Source of the DNA: Pegea sp. RAD2-039
Lineage: Eukaryota; Chordata; Thaliacea; Salpida; Salpidae
DNA: 64,000 bases
Reading direction: 5' to 3'
NCBI GenBank assembly: GCA_034620365.1
Contig: JAQGEQ010000379.1
Location: forward strand, 1-64,000
The translations under genes were made by a program, and so were the position numbers. Of the stretch, positions 13,301-22,776 are shown one piece after another. The notes below the pieces were generated by a model that had not been told where the DNA came from, searched no databases, and saw nothing but the letters and a program-made list of their open reading frames with translations. Numbering within the stretch: the first letter of the stretch is position 1; each line of letters begins with the position of its first letter.

Positions 13301-14557
13301 GTAATCGATGATGATGACGTCACGACGTCCAGCGAAAATGATGAAGATGATGATGAAGTGGCAAATGTTGATTATAACTATATCTTGGGAATGCCTCTGT
13401 GGAGTTTAACGCAAGAGCGTATCGATCATTTAATAAAAGAGGTATTTAATGACGTCACTAATTGATGATGACGTCACTAATGATGATGTCATCATAGAAA
13501 GAAGCGAAAGAGAAGGAACTGGATGACTTGATGAAAAAGAGTCCACGTGATTTATGGAATGATGACTTGGATGCTTTTATGAAAGAGTTGGAGGTAATGA
13601 TGACGTCATCGTGGCGAGATGTCGTGACGTCATCGATTTTGTTAGGTGGTTGAAGCGCGTGAAAGCGAAGAGCAATCGCAGTTGTTAGTGAGTTCAGGTG
13701 GGAAGAGCAAAACAGGAAAGAAATCGCGAAAAAGCGGAAAGCTGACGTCATCAAAGGTTCGAGAAGACCGAGAAATCTATCCTTCAAAATTCGGCGAAAG
13801 AATTGAACCGAAGGCTGATCCTGTACTCCTCGCAAGATTGACCGTGGAAAGCAAACCACGTGTCAGTCGGGTAAGTTGATGACGTCATTAGTAGTAGCTT
13901 CACGTGATGACGTCATTCATTTTACAGGAAAAGAAAACTGTGAAAAATGAAAAAGTCAAAAAAGAGAAAGTCATCAAAAAGGAAGTTTTATCGGGTGAGT
14001 AGTGACGTCATCCTGTGTGACGTCATCATGTTATTGTTTCTTACAGATGATGGTGATACGCCGCCGTCGCTAATGTCGCGAATCGGTAAGTGATGACGTC
14101 ATCAACACGCGTAATCGCTAGATGATGACGTCACTATTTGTTGTTTAGGTAAAAAGAACAAGCAGGCGACGATGACGTCATTTGTGAAGAAACCATTAAA
14201 ATTAGAAAATAGTGATGACGACATTGAAGTCGATTTCGATAAAGCGCTCAAAACCAAGGAGAAAAGCGCCCCAAAGCGAAAAGCGATGACGTCATCGTCA
14301 AATACTAAAGTAAAACAAGAAAAGATTTCTTCAAAACCAACAGTGAGTTGATGACGTCATCATCAGCACAAGCAGTGAAGTTGTTGTTGTTCGATTAGAA
14401 ACGTAAGAAAGTGGTTTTGATGTCATCAGACGAATCTGACTTTGATGGTGGAAGCGATTTCAGTAAAAGCCCGGATGTACCAACCAGAATTCGGCCAGGA
14501 AGAAAGACTCAGCCGAAGAAGTTCGTTTTTGATGACAGCGATGAAAGCGATTTCTAA
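4375..14557 (+). CDS. TOP2: DNA topoisomerase II, 30 coding exons (copy 1)
   Basis: Type IIA topoisomerase that passes one duplex through another using ATP. My exon chain totals 4,164 nt, giving 1,387 residues: 4375-4488, 5410-5564, 5785-5930, 5985-6082, 6152-6235, 6292-6420, 6505-6606, 6658-6768, 6811-6879, 7161-7298, 7359-7461, 7514-7704, 9774-9976, 10486-10625, 10674-10783, 11089-11302, 11743-11864, 11916-12064, 12118-12204, 12258-12402, 12452-12586, 12694-12897, 12951-13146, 13203-13441, 13498-13593, 13646-13870, 13928-13994, 14047-14085, 14149-14342, 14399-14557. All junctions are GT-AG and stay in frame. Landmarks: GHKL ATPase with [10 protein letters not shown] (Glu66), TOPRIM EGDSAK (Glu441) and DQDHDGSH (Asp521/523/525), active-site Tyr787 in ASPRYIFTM, and a charged C-terminal tail from about residue 1,160 ending DDSDESDF. 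The length fits the family (about 1,430-1,530). AATAAA lies near 14,635. No defect was seen. Confidence 0.97.
6880..7160 (+). other. Intron 9 with a recurring AAAATGGCTTTTTT-type motif
   Basis: The AT-rich intron carries three degenerate copies (near 6,885, 6,967 and 7,105) of a motif of the type AAAATGGCTTTTTTCAATTT followed by a GGCCC-like end. Four more lie in intron 13 (near 9,980, 10,203, 10,286 and 10,374). It is absent from the short introns. Function is unknown. Confidence 0.5.
7738..9645 (+). repeat. 109-bp minisatellite in topoisomerase II intron 12 (copy 1)
   Basis: About 17 head-to-tail units fill most of the 2,069-bp intron. The period is 109 bp, measured between successive TGATCTTCAAACTC starts at 7,981, 8,090, 8,199 and 8,308. 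The first two units are shorter and lack the CTCTCTAACAA segment. Units fall into variants (ATTCAAACATGAC, ATGCAAACATGGC, ATCCAAACATGAC) that recur in blocks, suggesting higher-order duplication. Confidence 0.95.
11303..11742 (+). repeat. 15-bp tandem array in topoisomerase II intron 16 (copy 1)
   Basis: About 27 units of TTGCTAWGTGATTSG fill the intron from just after its donor to about 11,705. Because the period is a multiple of three and the unit lacks stops in some frames, long apparent reading frames appear on both strands. These are by-products. Confidence 0.95.
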
Positions 14558-15023
14558 AAGCTTTTGTGGCTTGCAGAAGTTTTTTAGGGATTTCTTAAAC
14601 CGTTTTCTTTCTTTTTTTTTGTAGATAAATTTAAAATAAAATTGAAACTATTTTTAACTTAACAAGTAAAACAACTTTTGTGAAATGATTTAATAAATTT
14701 GTTTCTTCTTTTAAATGCAATATTTTTAGAACTTTGAGTTTTAATTCTTCAGAACTTGCTTCAATTAAATATTGTTTTAATGTAAAAAGAAAACTTCTAA
14801 AAAGTTAAATGTTTAATATTTCAGATAATATATTTATAATAATTATTTATTTATTGCGTGACTACCAGTTATAAATTCAATATATCTTTCAGTAAACAAA
14901 TATTACAAGAAAAAGTCAAATTCAATTTCATTTTTAATAAAACTCGAAAACAGAATTCAGAAAAGCTTTTTAATACTTCAAAATATAATTGTAAATTTGA
15001 AGTATCTTTTTTATGTCTGAAAC
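14558..15023. other. Convergent intergenic region between topoisomerase II and the small lectin-like gene
   Basis: AT-rich 3' flanks of two converging genes. A plus-strand AATAAA near 14,635 suits topoisomerase II polyadenylation. Near 14,935 the opposite strand carries TTTATT (AATAAA on the plus strand), close to the end of the minus-strand lectin-like gene. The region is mirrored at 31,951-32,417. Confidence 0.5.
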
Positions 15024-15623
15024 TTATTTAACTTCTTCATTAGGCTTTCCATCATTATTTTTAGGCTTACTTTTCTTCAATTTTTTTTCCTTCTGTTGTC
15101 GACGTAAGAAATAAAATAATAAGAAAGCTATTACAGCTAAAATAACAACACAAGTAGAAATGATAAGAGCTAGAAATAAGCTACTAGTTGGTGGCTCCTT
15201 ACATATATACAGTTTTCTAGATTTTGCAAAATTCACCAGCGCAGTGTCTTTAGGGTATAAATAAACTTGTTGAAGATTACAAGCATTCTCTTCAGTACTT
15301 AACTTCATTGAAGACTTTGCGTAAAGATTAGACTGAAATTGAGTCCCATCAATCCACTTGTATTTCCCATTTTTACATTCAAGTCCAATATGGTAATAGT
15401 CCGTTTGTCTAAGTACCAAGTTACCATTCATTTCATCGAGACAGTCCACTAGTAGTTTCGAAATTTCTTGAAGAACAGTTTGACTTTTTATGGTGAGTAA
15501 CTCCAGGTTCTTATCCTTACAATTTTCAATTGAAGCTTCATAATTTGAATACAATTTGGAAACTTCAATAGCTCCAATACTTGTACTGAATTTATATTCA
15601 CAAACTTTCCTTTGTGGTTCCAT
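15024..15623 (-). CDS. Small C-type-lectin-like single-pass membrane protein (arm 1)
   Basis: A 199-residue intronless frame. Residues 1-145 resemble a C-type lectin fold: spaced cysteines, HIGLECKNGKYKWIDGT (the WIGL/WIDG region) and a closing ICKE. A membrane segment follows (SLFLALIISTCVVILAVIAF, to about residue 170), then a Lys-rich tail (RRQQKEKKLKKSK). No EPN, QPD or WND calcium/sugar motif is seen, so sugar binding is doubtful. There is no signal peptide, and a stop lies in frame a short way upstream of the ATG. The basic tail predicts C-terminus inside, so an N-out protein without a cleaved signal is inferred. It is related to the receptors at 46,708-47,700 and 50,466-52,286. Confidence 0.75.
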   Translation of the reverse strand: MEPQRKVCEYKFSTSIGAIEVSKLYSNYEASIENCKDKNLELLTIKSQTVLQEISKLLVDCLDEMNGNLVLRQTDYYHIGLECKNGKYKWIDGTQFQSNLYAKSSMKLSTEENACNLQQVYLYPKDTALVNFAKSRKLYICKEPPTSSLFLALIISTCVVILAVIAFLLFYFLRRQQKEKKLKKSKPKNNDGKPNEEVK

Positions 15624-15949
15624 TTTAATAAATTGTTTACAACAAAAAATTAAGAGTCAAAACAGAAAAGTTTGAATTTTATATTGATAAATTGAAAACA
15701 CTGAGAAAAAAAATATATTTTTTGAAAATGACAATTTATACAACTCTATTAGCAAACAAAAAGTAATTTGGTTGCAGGAAGATACTAAAATGTTGTTAAG
15801 TATTACACTTTAAGATAAATCATGTAGAAAAAATAATTACACTGCAAAGGTAGAGGCAAAAATACAAAATAAATAATGAAACTGTCAGTATAATACATTA
15901 CTCGGATTGTAAATCACTTCAATAAAATTTTCTTAACAAAACTCTAAAA
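15624..15949. other. AT-rich 5' flank of the small lectin-like gene
   Basis: No further gene or repeat seen. It ends at 15,950, where sequence shared three ways (15,950, 23,701 and inverted at 31,011) begins. The mirror flank is 31,012-31,350. Confidence 0.5.
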
Positions 15950-17739
15950 GAGAAAGATTTGGATGTAAGCTAGCCAGCAAGAAATTTCCAAACTGTCAGA
16001 AGTCGGTATTGAAAAAGCTTGGTGTTAGATAGTTTGTTGTAGTGAATAAATATAGAAAGAAGGTTAGTTAAAAAGTTCCACTGGATCTTATTAAATCTTT
16101 CAAGTGGTTTAATTTAAAATAATCAACTTGTATGAACATTTAAAAGAATTAACTTTATTGCTTTTAATCTCTTAAAATATTCTTTTTAAAGTAAACTTTT
16201 TTTAAACTGTTGTAACAGCGCATTTTAATAATGTTTAAAAATCACCTTATTTTAATTTTTGTACAAATTTTGTAGTATACTGTAGATATTATGAAAAGAT
16301 AATTTAACAGTTCAATATAGTATTAATAAAAATATAAGATAATAAAAATATGTATCATGTCTTTAAACAATTAAAAAATTGCTTTAGTTACTTAAATTTA
16401 AAAACGTTTAAATAATTATTTTATAATTAGTCTCAAAAGTTTTAATAAAATATTTAGTGAATCATTTTTACTATTCTAAACTAAATGATAAAGTTATAAA
16501 AAATAAAAGAGATTAATATTAGTTTGAACAACTAACTAAAATCACTTAAAGTCATTTCAACATAAAATGAGAAGAAATAAACTTTCTAATAATTACTTTA
16601 TTTACATACCGTTGTCATGGCTTAATATTATATAAAAAGAATAGAAAAATAAACCGTACTAATTTGGATTTTCATTTTTATTCAGAGTATATACAAATAA
16701 AGTTGACAAGACATTTAAGAAACAAAAATACAATTTTTTGGTTTTGCAATAGTAACATTATGTTTGAATGCCAATATACATACGAAACTATTTCACGGTT
16801 TTGAATAACTTTGATAACTGATCAATATTTAACACGATCGACTACAAAAGTCATGTTTAAGGATAAAAAAGTATTTAGAAATATAAAGGAAATACAGTTA
16901 GAAAATAGAGATTTTCATGATAAAGATTAAAAGATTTGTAAAATAACTTCTACAAGTCGTTTACATCAATGGTTGTGAATTTTTTAAACTCAGTTATCTC
17001 AGAGTATAACTGGAAAATCATATGTTACCAGACAACTTTACCTAAAAAGCACAATCCAAAAAAAGATTTCAAAAACAAATAGATTTTAAGTGAGTCTTCT
17101 TTGTAATAAAACTTTTGCTTTTATTTGATTATAAGTTAATAAAAATATAATTAAAAGTTAACAATTTAAGAAGAAATATTAAAATGTATTGTTGATTGAA
17201 TATATTACTATTAGTTAGGTGAATGAAGAAGAAAAAACTGAAAAAAGATAAATTCTGCTAGATAGCAGTTAAGTCTTTATAAAACTGATAGTTTAATATT
17301 AAATTGATATTTAAAATTACTTCATACAGTTTTACTTTCACAGATTTCTCAACATTTAGAAGTTATCAAGTTTTAATAACTTTTTAGTAGCGATAGTATT
17401 AATAAGCAAACATAAGAGGTAATGTGAAAGCTCAATAAATATTTCTAATTAATTAAAAATTACGATGAAGTAATTCTTTTTAACAATTTCAAAAGAAACA
17501 AACAGCTACATTTTAAAACAATCTACGTAAATTTATTTTTCATTTATTTTATCATTTTACACACAAAGTAATCACTAAGAACTTAAACAATTCTCCCCGT
17601 CGTGGAATCGAGCCCCGGTCTCATGTGTGACAGGTCTCAGGATAGAAAGGACTCACTCATATGATAACGAGGACTTTGACATCAAAAATAAGACTTAAAA
17701 ATTGTTGATTAAAAATTAATCTGGGTTATCGATCTTCTA
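15950..17739 (+). repeat. 1.8-kb flank unit, copy A
   Basis: Present three times: here, as a direct copy at 23,701-25,489, and inverted at 29,216-31,011. Its first 150 bp look like decayed LINE ORF2 linker: one frame reads KIWM, then ASQQEISKLSE, and a little further on VPLDLIKSFKWF. They continue the endonuclease sequence of the LINE at 21,500-23,700. The rest is AT-rich and non-coding except for the tRNA-Asp relic at 17,593-17,673. Confidence 0.9.
17593..17673 (-). pseudogene. tRNA-Asp(GUC)-derived relic, copy A
   Basis: On the minus strand the acceptor and T arms match eukaryotic tRNA-Asp closely (TCCTCGTTA at the 5' side, CCGGGGCTCGATTCC then ACGACGGGGAG at the 3' side), and CCTGTCAC preserves the anticodon loop with GTC. 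The D/anticodon-stem region is enlarged by about 9 nt and no longer pairs well, so it is probably a pseudogene or SINE head. Confidence 0.75.
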
Positions 17740-18805
17740 ATAAAAAAATTGTTTAATAAAAAAGTAAAGTCAACTACGAAATCGGATTTTTTGAAACACT
17801 CCGGACAAACACTAATCTTGAACACCAAAGTAAATTAGGCAAAACACCAGACTTTGCTGGTACTGCATTACTTTCATTGCGTATACAGTTATCTAAAATT
17901 TTGAAACTATCTAATTGATGGTTGAAACAAACTAACAAATCTAAACAGAAGGAAAACGTAGTAGGAAATTCTTGGCTTGAAAACTATATTAAAAAGAAAA
18001 AAGTTTAAATCTCAATAATGAAAATTTGTTTAATAAAAAAGTAAAGTCAACTACGAAATCGAATATTTTGGAATACTCCGGACAAACACTAAAGTTGAAC
18101 ACCAAACTAAATTAGGCAAAACACCAGACTTTGCTGGTACTGCTTTACTTTCATTGCGTATACAATTATCTAAAATTTTGAAACCATCTAAGTGATGGTT
18201 GAAATAAACTGACAAATCATAACAGAAGAAAAACGTCATTGGAAATTTGTTGTTCAGAAACTATATCAAAAAGAAAAAAGGTTAGATCTCCATAATGAAA
18301 GTTGTTTAATAAAAAAGTAAAGTCAACTACGAAATCGGGTTTTTTGAAATACTCCGGACAAACACTAAGCTTGAACACCAAAGTAAATAAGACAAAAAAC
18401 CAGATTTCGCAAGAACCCCATTTGTTCTTCTGTGGATTATATTTATCCAAAATTTTGAAACCATCTAAGTGATGGTTGAAATAAACTGACAAATCTAAAC
18501 AGAAAAAAAAAGTTGTTGGAAATTTGTTGCTTGGAAACTATATCAAAAAGAAAAAAGGTTAAATCTCAATAATGAAATTTTTTAGTGCTGAGAATTTTTT
18601 CATTCATCTGATTTCTTCTTTTATTTATTTAACGCATGACTCCACAAGATAAAACATTGAGTAAACATCATATAACTGAAAAGAAATGAAAATATAAGAG
18701 TTGTAAATAATTGATGTGAAAATAATGTAAACATCTCAAACGCATTACTTCAACCTTAACGCATGTCTGCACAATACTATAAAGATATAATTAAAAGTTA
18801 ACAAA

Positions 18806-19081
18806 TTAAGGAGAAATACTAAAAACTATTGTTGATTGAAATATTTCAACTTTATTTTTATCAAGTTTATAAACAAAACCAATCATAAAATAATAAATAA
18901 CTCTGAGGGATGAAAGTTTTAAATTTGTAAAATGTTTTTTAAAGGATTTAAATAAAGATCCAAATTTAAGTTCTTCATTGAAAAAATTATTATTTTTTTT
19001 AATCATTTGAAACAAATATATAGTTTGAATTAATGTCATCTTAAAATTGCAGTCAGCTCTACGAATTATTACTTGAAGCAA
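18806..19081 (-). CDS. Unrecognised 91-residue frame inside fold-back element A
   Basis: Lys/Phe/Ile-rich frame starting MLQVIIRRADCNF. It stays open in copy B (26,560-26,835) with three amino-acid differences. No family is recognised. AT-rich DNA readily yields frames of this size, so coding status is uncertain. Confidence 0.2.
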   Translation of the reverse strand: MLQVIIRRADCNFKMTLIQTIYLFQMIKKNNNFFNEELKFGSLFKSFKKHFTNLKLSSLRVIYYFMIGFVYKLDKNKVEIFQSTIVFSISP

Positions 19082-19321
19082 ATCATGAAATATAAAATTT
19101 CAATTTAGGCAAGTTAGATTGTTTATCTATTAGTTAAGAGATAGAATAAGCTTTCCAAAACTGAAAAAAAAGATTACTTCTGCTAGATAGCAGTTAAGTC
19201 TTTATAAAACTGATAGTTTAATATTAAATTGATATTTAAAATTACTTCATACAGTTTTAATTGATGATTAAAAATTAATCTTGATTATCGATCTTCTAAT
19301 TAATAATTGAAGATATCATCA

Positions 19322-19403
19322 GCTGCGATGGCCGAGTGGTTAAGGCGTTGGACTTGAAATCCAATGGGGTCTCCCCGCGTAGGTTCAAATCCTGCTTGCA
19401 GCG
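19322..19403 (+). tRNA. tRNA-Ser(UGA), copy A
   Basis: 82 nt that fold as a class II tRNA. The acceptor GCTGCGA pairs with TTGCAGC (one G-U pair) and the discriminator is G, as usual for Ser. The A box is TGGCCGAGTGG, the anticodon stem-loop TTGGA-CTTGAAA-TCCAA gives anticodon TGA, there is a long variable arm, and the B box is GGTTCAAATCC. A TTTT pol III terminator follows within a few bases. It sits inside the fold-back element and looks functional. Confidence 0.93.
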
Positions 19404-20151
19404 AATTTTCATTTTGGAAGTCAGCTGATCGATTAGTTGGAAAAAATTTGTTAAAGTGTAGGTCGAACTGAACTGATGTAACAAGTAAAGAAAAACTTTT
19501 TTCTTGTACAGCGGTCTTTGTTGAAAGTCCTTGCAGATATTATTTGCCCCTGATCAAACCATAGGACCCCTAAACATCCTCTAGACGTTTTGAAATTACT
19601 CAGATCTTCAAAACACGATCACACTGTAATAGATAAACTATTAGCTTTATGAACTTGCTTTTATTAGAAACTCAATATATGGATAATCTATATATGATCA
19701 TACAAAAAAAAGGAATATGATAATATTTAGAAACCTAAAAACTGATACAAATATAGTAAAAGTATTGAGTTATAGTTTAGTTTCATTTCGGTAATGAAAT
19801 ATTAATTAATTATTATCACGTTTAGTACCTGAATAAATACAGGCTAAAGTTTGCGTCATTAATACTCGGTGATCTTAAAATATTCTTCAGAATAACAAAA
19901 AAGGATTTTGATTTTTAAATTATATATATTTTTAAATAAATTAAATAAAAAGCAAAAAATATCAAGTGAAATTTATTAAACGCTGAAAGACAACTTTTAA
20001 TACAAAATGTCCCATGAAAGAAATCAACAATATTTTTGTCTTAAAAAGAAAACATTTTGTTTAAAAGCCATTTTTACTGTGATTGATTTCTCAATAATAT
20101 AATGATTTTAGATTTAAATAAGCTGAAAAGTAATAATATTTTTGAAGTTTA

Positions 20152-20800
20152 TTGAAACAAAATAATAAAGTTTTTGATCATTCAGTTGTTGATAGCTTGA
20201 TTACTTTTGCACTTATTCCATTGCAACTATTCTTTTTCAAGAATATAGTTGATGTATTAGAACAATATTTACTTAAGATAAAGGTTTCTAAGGCAGTAAG
20301 TATTTTCATTAATTCTATTTTTCTTTTATTTTAACATTACTTTAAAAAAAACGATAAAAACTTAATTTCATTTCACTTAAATATAAAAGATCATTTTAGT
20401 CCTCAGTTATATGATTTTAGTGTGATGTTTTCATCATCTTATTTTACTTTTTATAGAATTTCTTTTTTGAAATTTTTATTCAAACGCAAAGTGACACTTC
20501 CATAAAACAGATGACTGACAGTAATCAAAAACTTTTGGAAGAATTAGAAAGATTACAAAACCCATCAAGCTGGCTTAGTTGTGTCATAATAAACTCTTAC
20601 ATTAATTTAGTTGTACAGGATAGATCAAATTGGATTGATCTGGACTCTTTTTTCGTTGAAGATATAAGAATGATGAAGAAAAGAAATTCTGAAAGATAAA
20701 GATCTCTTTTTCTCCGGATACGTGGAAGATGGTAAAATGTTGATCCCAATTTTTAGGGAAAACCACTGGTCATTTAAACCAATTGGATTTAAATTTGACG
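20152..20800 (+). pseudogene. Ulp1 (C48)-like cysteine protease remnant in fold-back element A
   Basis: The frame contains NPSSWLSCVIINSYI followed by WIDLDSFF, and further on KMLIPIFRENHWSFKPI. Ulp1/SENP proteases share this order: a WL..d.IN.Y start, an FF segment, and the catalytic His in an HW motif preceded by a hydrophobic strand (iPi). The expected Asp and Cys parts after HW are not seen; the terminal subrepeats begin there instead. A gtaagt donor at 20,296 and a ttatag acceptor ending at 20,456 suggest splicing. The frame is interrupted, so it is a relic. Ulp1-like proteases occur in several DNA-transposon groups (for example the KDZ superfamily), so it may be the element's own gene. 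Confidence 0.45.
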
Positions 20801-21833
20801 GAGTTCCATCGAAGTCTGGTTTTTTGCCTAATTTACTTTGGTGTTCAAGCTTAGTGTTTGTCTGGAGTATTCCAAAATATTCGATTTCGTAATTAACTTT
20901 ACTTTTTTATAAAAAAACTTTCATTATTGAGATTTAATCTTTTTTCTTCTTGATATAGTTTCCAAGCAACAAATTCCAATAAGGTTTTCCTTCTGTTTAG
21001 ATTTGTCAGTTTATTTCAACCATCACTTAGATGGTTTCAAAATTTTGGATAAATGTATACACAATGCAAGTAATGCAGTACCAGCAAAGTCTGATTTTTT
21101 GCCTAATTTAGTTTGGTGTTCAAGCTTAGTGTTTGTCTGGAGTATTCCAAAATATTCGATTTCGTAATTAACTTCGTTTTTTTATTAAACAACTTTCATT
21201 ATTGAGATTTAATCTTTTTTCTTCTTGATATAGTTTCCAAGGAACAAATTCCAATAAAGTTTTCGTTCTGTTTAGATTTGTCAGTTTATTTCAACCATCA
21301 CTTAGATGGTTTCAAAATTATGAATAATTATCATGCAGAGAGGAACAAATGAAGTTCCATCGAATCATGGTTTTTTGCCTTATTTACTTTGGTGTTCAAG
21401 CTTAGTGTTTGTCCGGAGTGTTTCAAAAAAATTTGATTTCCTAGTTGACTTTACTGTTTTATTTAATAACTTTCATTATTGAGATTTATTTATTGATTTA
21501 TTTCATTCTATTTGAATAAGATTCTATTTGAATAAGTTTCAGGTTATAGGTTTCTATTTGAATAAGTGCTTATAAGTTGTGATAAAGTTATTTCTAGGAA
21601 GTGAATTATTTATTATATATATATTATATTTTGTGGTTGGTGACAGTAAAAATCTTTTATAAAACTTTGGTGGATACACATTTTTGAATAACTGCTAATA
21701 AGCAGTGATTAACTTTTGTGGTGTATTTATTTATATTTTTACTTATTATTATTTATTATATATTATTAACTTGGTATATTTGGTATACTTTATTAACTTG
21801 GTATACTTTGGTGGGAGTTACTAAAAATCTATC

Positions 21834-22661
21834 ATGGAAACTATGGTAGATACAAATGACAGGACCTTGCGGTCAAAAGCTCCAAAAAACCCAAGCAAAC
21901 CAAGTTCTTCAAAACATGCTTGCAATGGCAATTGCCAAGCTTGTAACAAAACTTGCTCTGGTAAAGATCTGGCAATAGATTGCATCAAATGCCTCTCTAG
22001 GTTTCACCTCACTTGTAGTGATGTGAATAAAAAATATTATGATATATTTGAAAATAATAAAATGCAGCAAGTAGGATTTTGTTGGTCCTGCATTAAATGT
22101 AGATCTATGGACAAAACAACTACCTCCTCCAACACTAACAAAAGCCTATTGTCCGACATCAGCAACACCATATCCACTGAATTGGCCAAATTAAAATCCG
22201 AAATTGGCAACGATGTTGCCAAAATCAATGAAAAGATTTCTATCTTATCCAAATCTATGGATGAACTGGATGCCTGCACAAAGAAGCCTCTCACATGGGC
22301 CTCAGTTGTTGGTAATTCTGGATCCGAAAAAAATACTAGCGTGGTGCAACTTCTTTCCAAGAAGGTTACTGACACGCACAAAAAACTTACTCTGGACCGG
22401 GAGGATAGAGAAAACAATGTCATCATCTTTGGTGTCTCTGAGACTGATGAAAACGATGACATCAAGACTTTTAATCAAATGTGCACTCAAAGCCTTGGTG
22501 CTGTGGACGCTCCAAAAGTTTCAATGACCAGACTCGGGGCAAAAAGATCAAATCATAAAAGACCGTTAAAAGTGTCCTTTCACGAAAGATGGGACAAACG
22601 TAAGTTTCTTGCTAAGCTGTATAAACTTAAGCAGGACGAAAATTCCAGGTCATCAGAGTAG
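21834..22661 (+). CDS. LINE ORF1 with PHD finger (frameshifted near the C terminus)
   Basis: A 275-residue frame. A PHD-type C4HC3 finger is formed by Cys34/Cys37, Cys50/Cys53, His58/Cys61 and the CWSC pair near residue 83. A helical linker and a conserved block (DREDRENNVIIFGVSETD, then RPLKVSFHERWDKRKFL) follow, resembling RNA-binding ORF1 cores of CR1-like elements. Near 22,640 the frame shifts relative to the copy at 53.4-53.7 kb. Homology continues in another frame as RVAHNMCEDD...RLLKEAYSR and a GPPWALKIVKV ending. The element is therefore not active. Confidence 0.85.
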   Translation: METMVDTNDRTLRSKAPKNPSKPSSSKHACNGNCQACNKTCSGKDLAIDCIKCLSRFHLTCSDVNKKYYDIFENNKMQQVGFCWSCIKCRSMDKTTTSSNTNKSLLSDISNTISTELAKLKSEIGNDVAKINEKISILSKSMDELDACTKKPLTWASVVGNSGSEKNTSVVQLLSKKVTDTHKKLTLDREDRENNVIIFGVSETDENDDIKTFNQMCTQSLGAVDAPKVSMTRLGAKRSNHKRPLKVSFHERWDKRKFLAKLYKLKQDENSRSSE

Positions 22662-22776
22662 CACATAATATGTGTGAAGATGATCGCTTAGAAAATAAGC
22701 GTCTTCTAAAAGAGGCGTACAGCCGAAATCAGAAAGAGCAACCAACTGATTTCAAATACAAAGTTCGAGGTCCACC

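Larger units (their letters stand above)
1..17740 (+). repeat. Arm 1 of a giant inverted repeat (palindrome)
   Basis: The whole stretch recurs as reverse complement at 29,216-47,057. Anchors: window position 1 pairs with 47,057; the topoisomerase II start codon at 4,375 pairs with 42,610 and its stop at 14,557 with 32,418; the small lectin-like gene 15,024-15,623 pairs with 31,351-31,950. The sums of paired positions drift only between about 46,960 and 47,095, the drift coming from indels and repeat copy number. The arm leaves the window on the left, so its outer limit is unknown. Its inner limit merges into the subrepeat ends of the fold-back-like element near 17,740. Confidence 0.96.
17740..21490. 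mobile_element. Fold-back-like element, copy A, with subrepeat-built inverted ends
   Basis: Both ends are built of about 275-bp subrepeats. On the left there are three in one orientation (starting near 17,753, 18,029 and 18,303); on the right (about 20,800-21,490) they lie in the opposite orientation. Shared strings include GTAAAGTCAACTACGAAATC, CTCCGGACAAACACTAA and TGGTTGAAATAAACTGACAA. The interior holds a tRNA-Ser gene and a Ulp1-like protease remnant. Long inverted ends made of internal tandem repeats are the hallmark of Foldback-type DNA elements. No transposase is recognised, so mobility is inferred from the two copies in the window. Confidence 0.6.

Noticed and set aside
20152-20800. 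Polinton origin for the cysteine protease relic
   Set aside because: The motif order fits Ulp1/C48 better than the adenovirus-type protease, and no capsid, polymerase B, ATPase or integrase genes are nearby.
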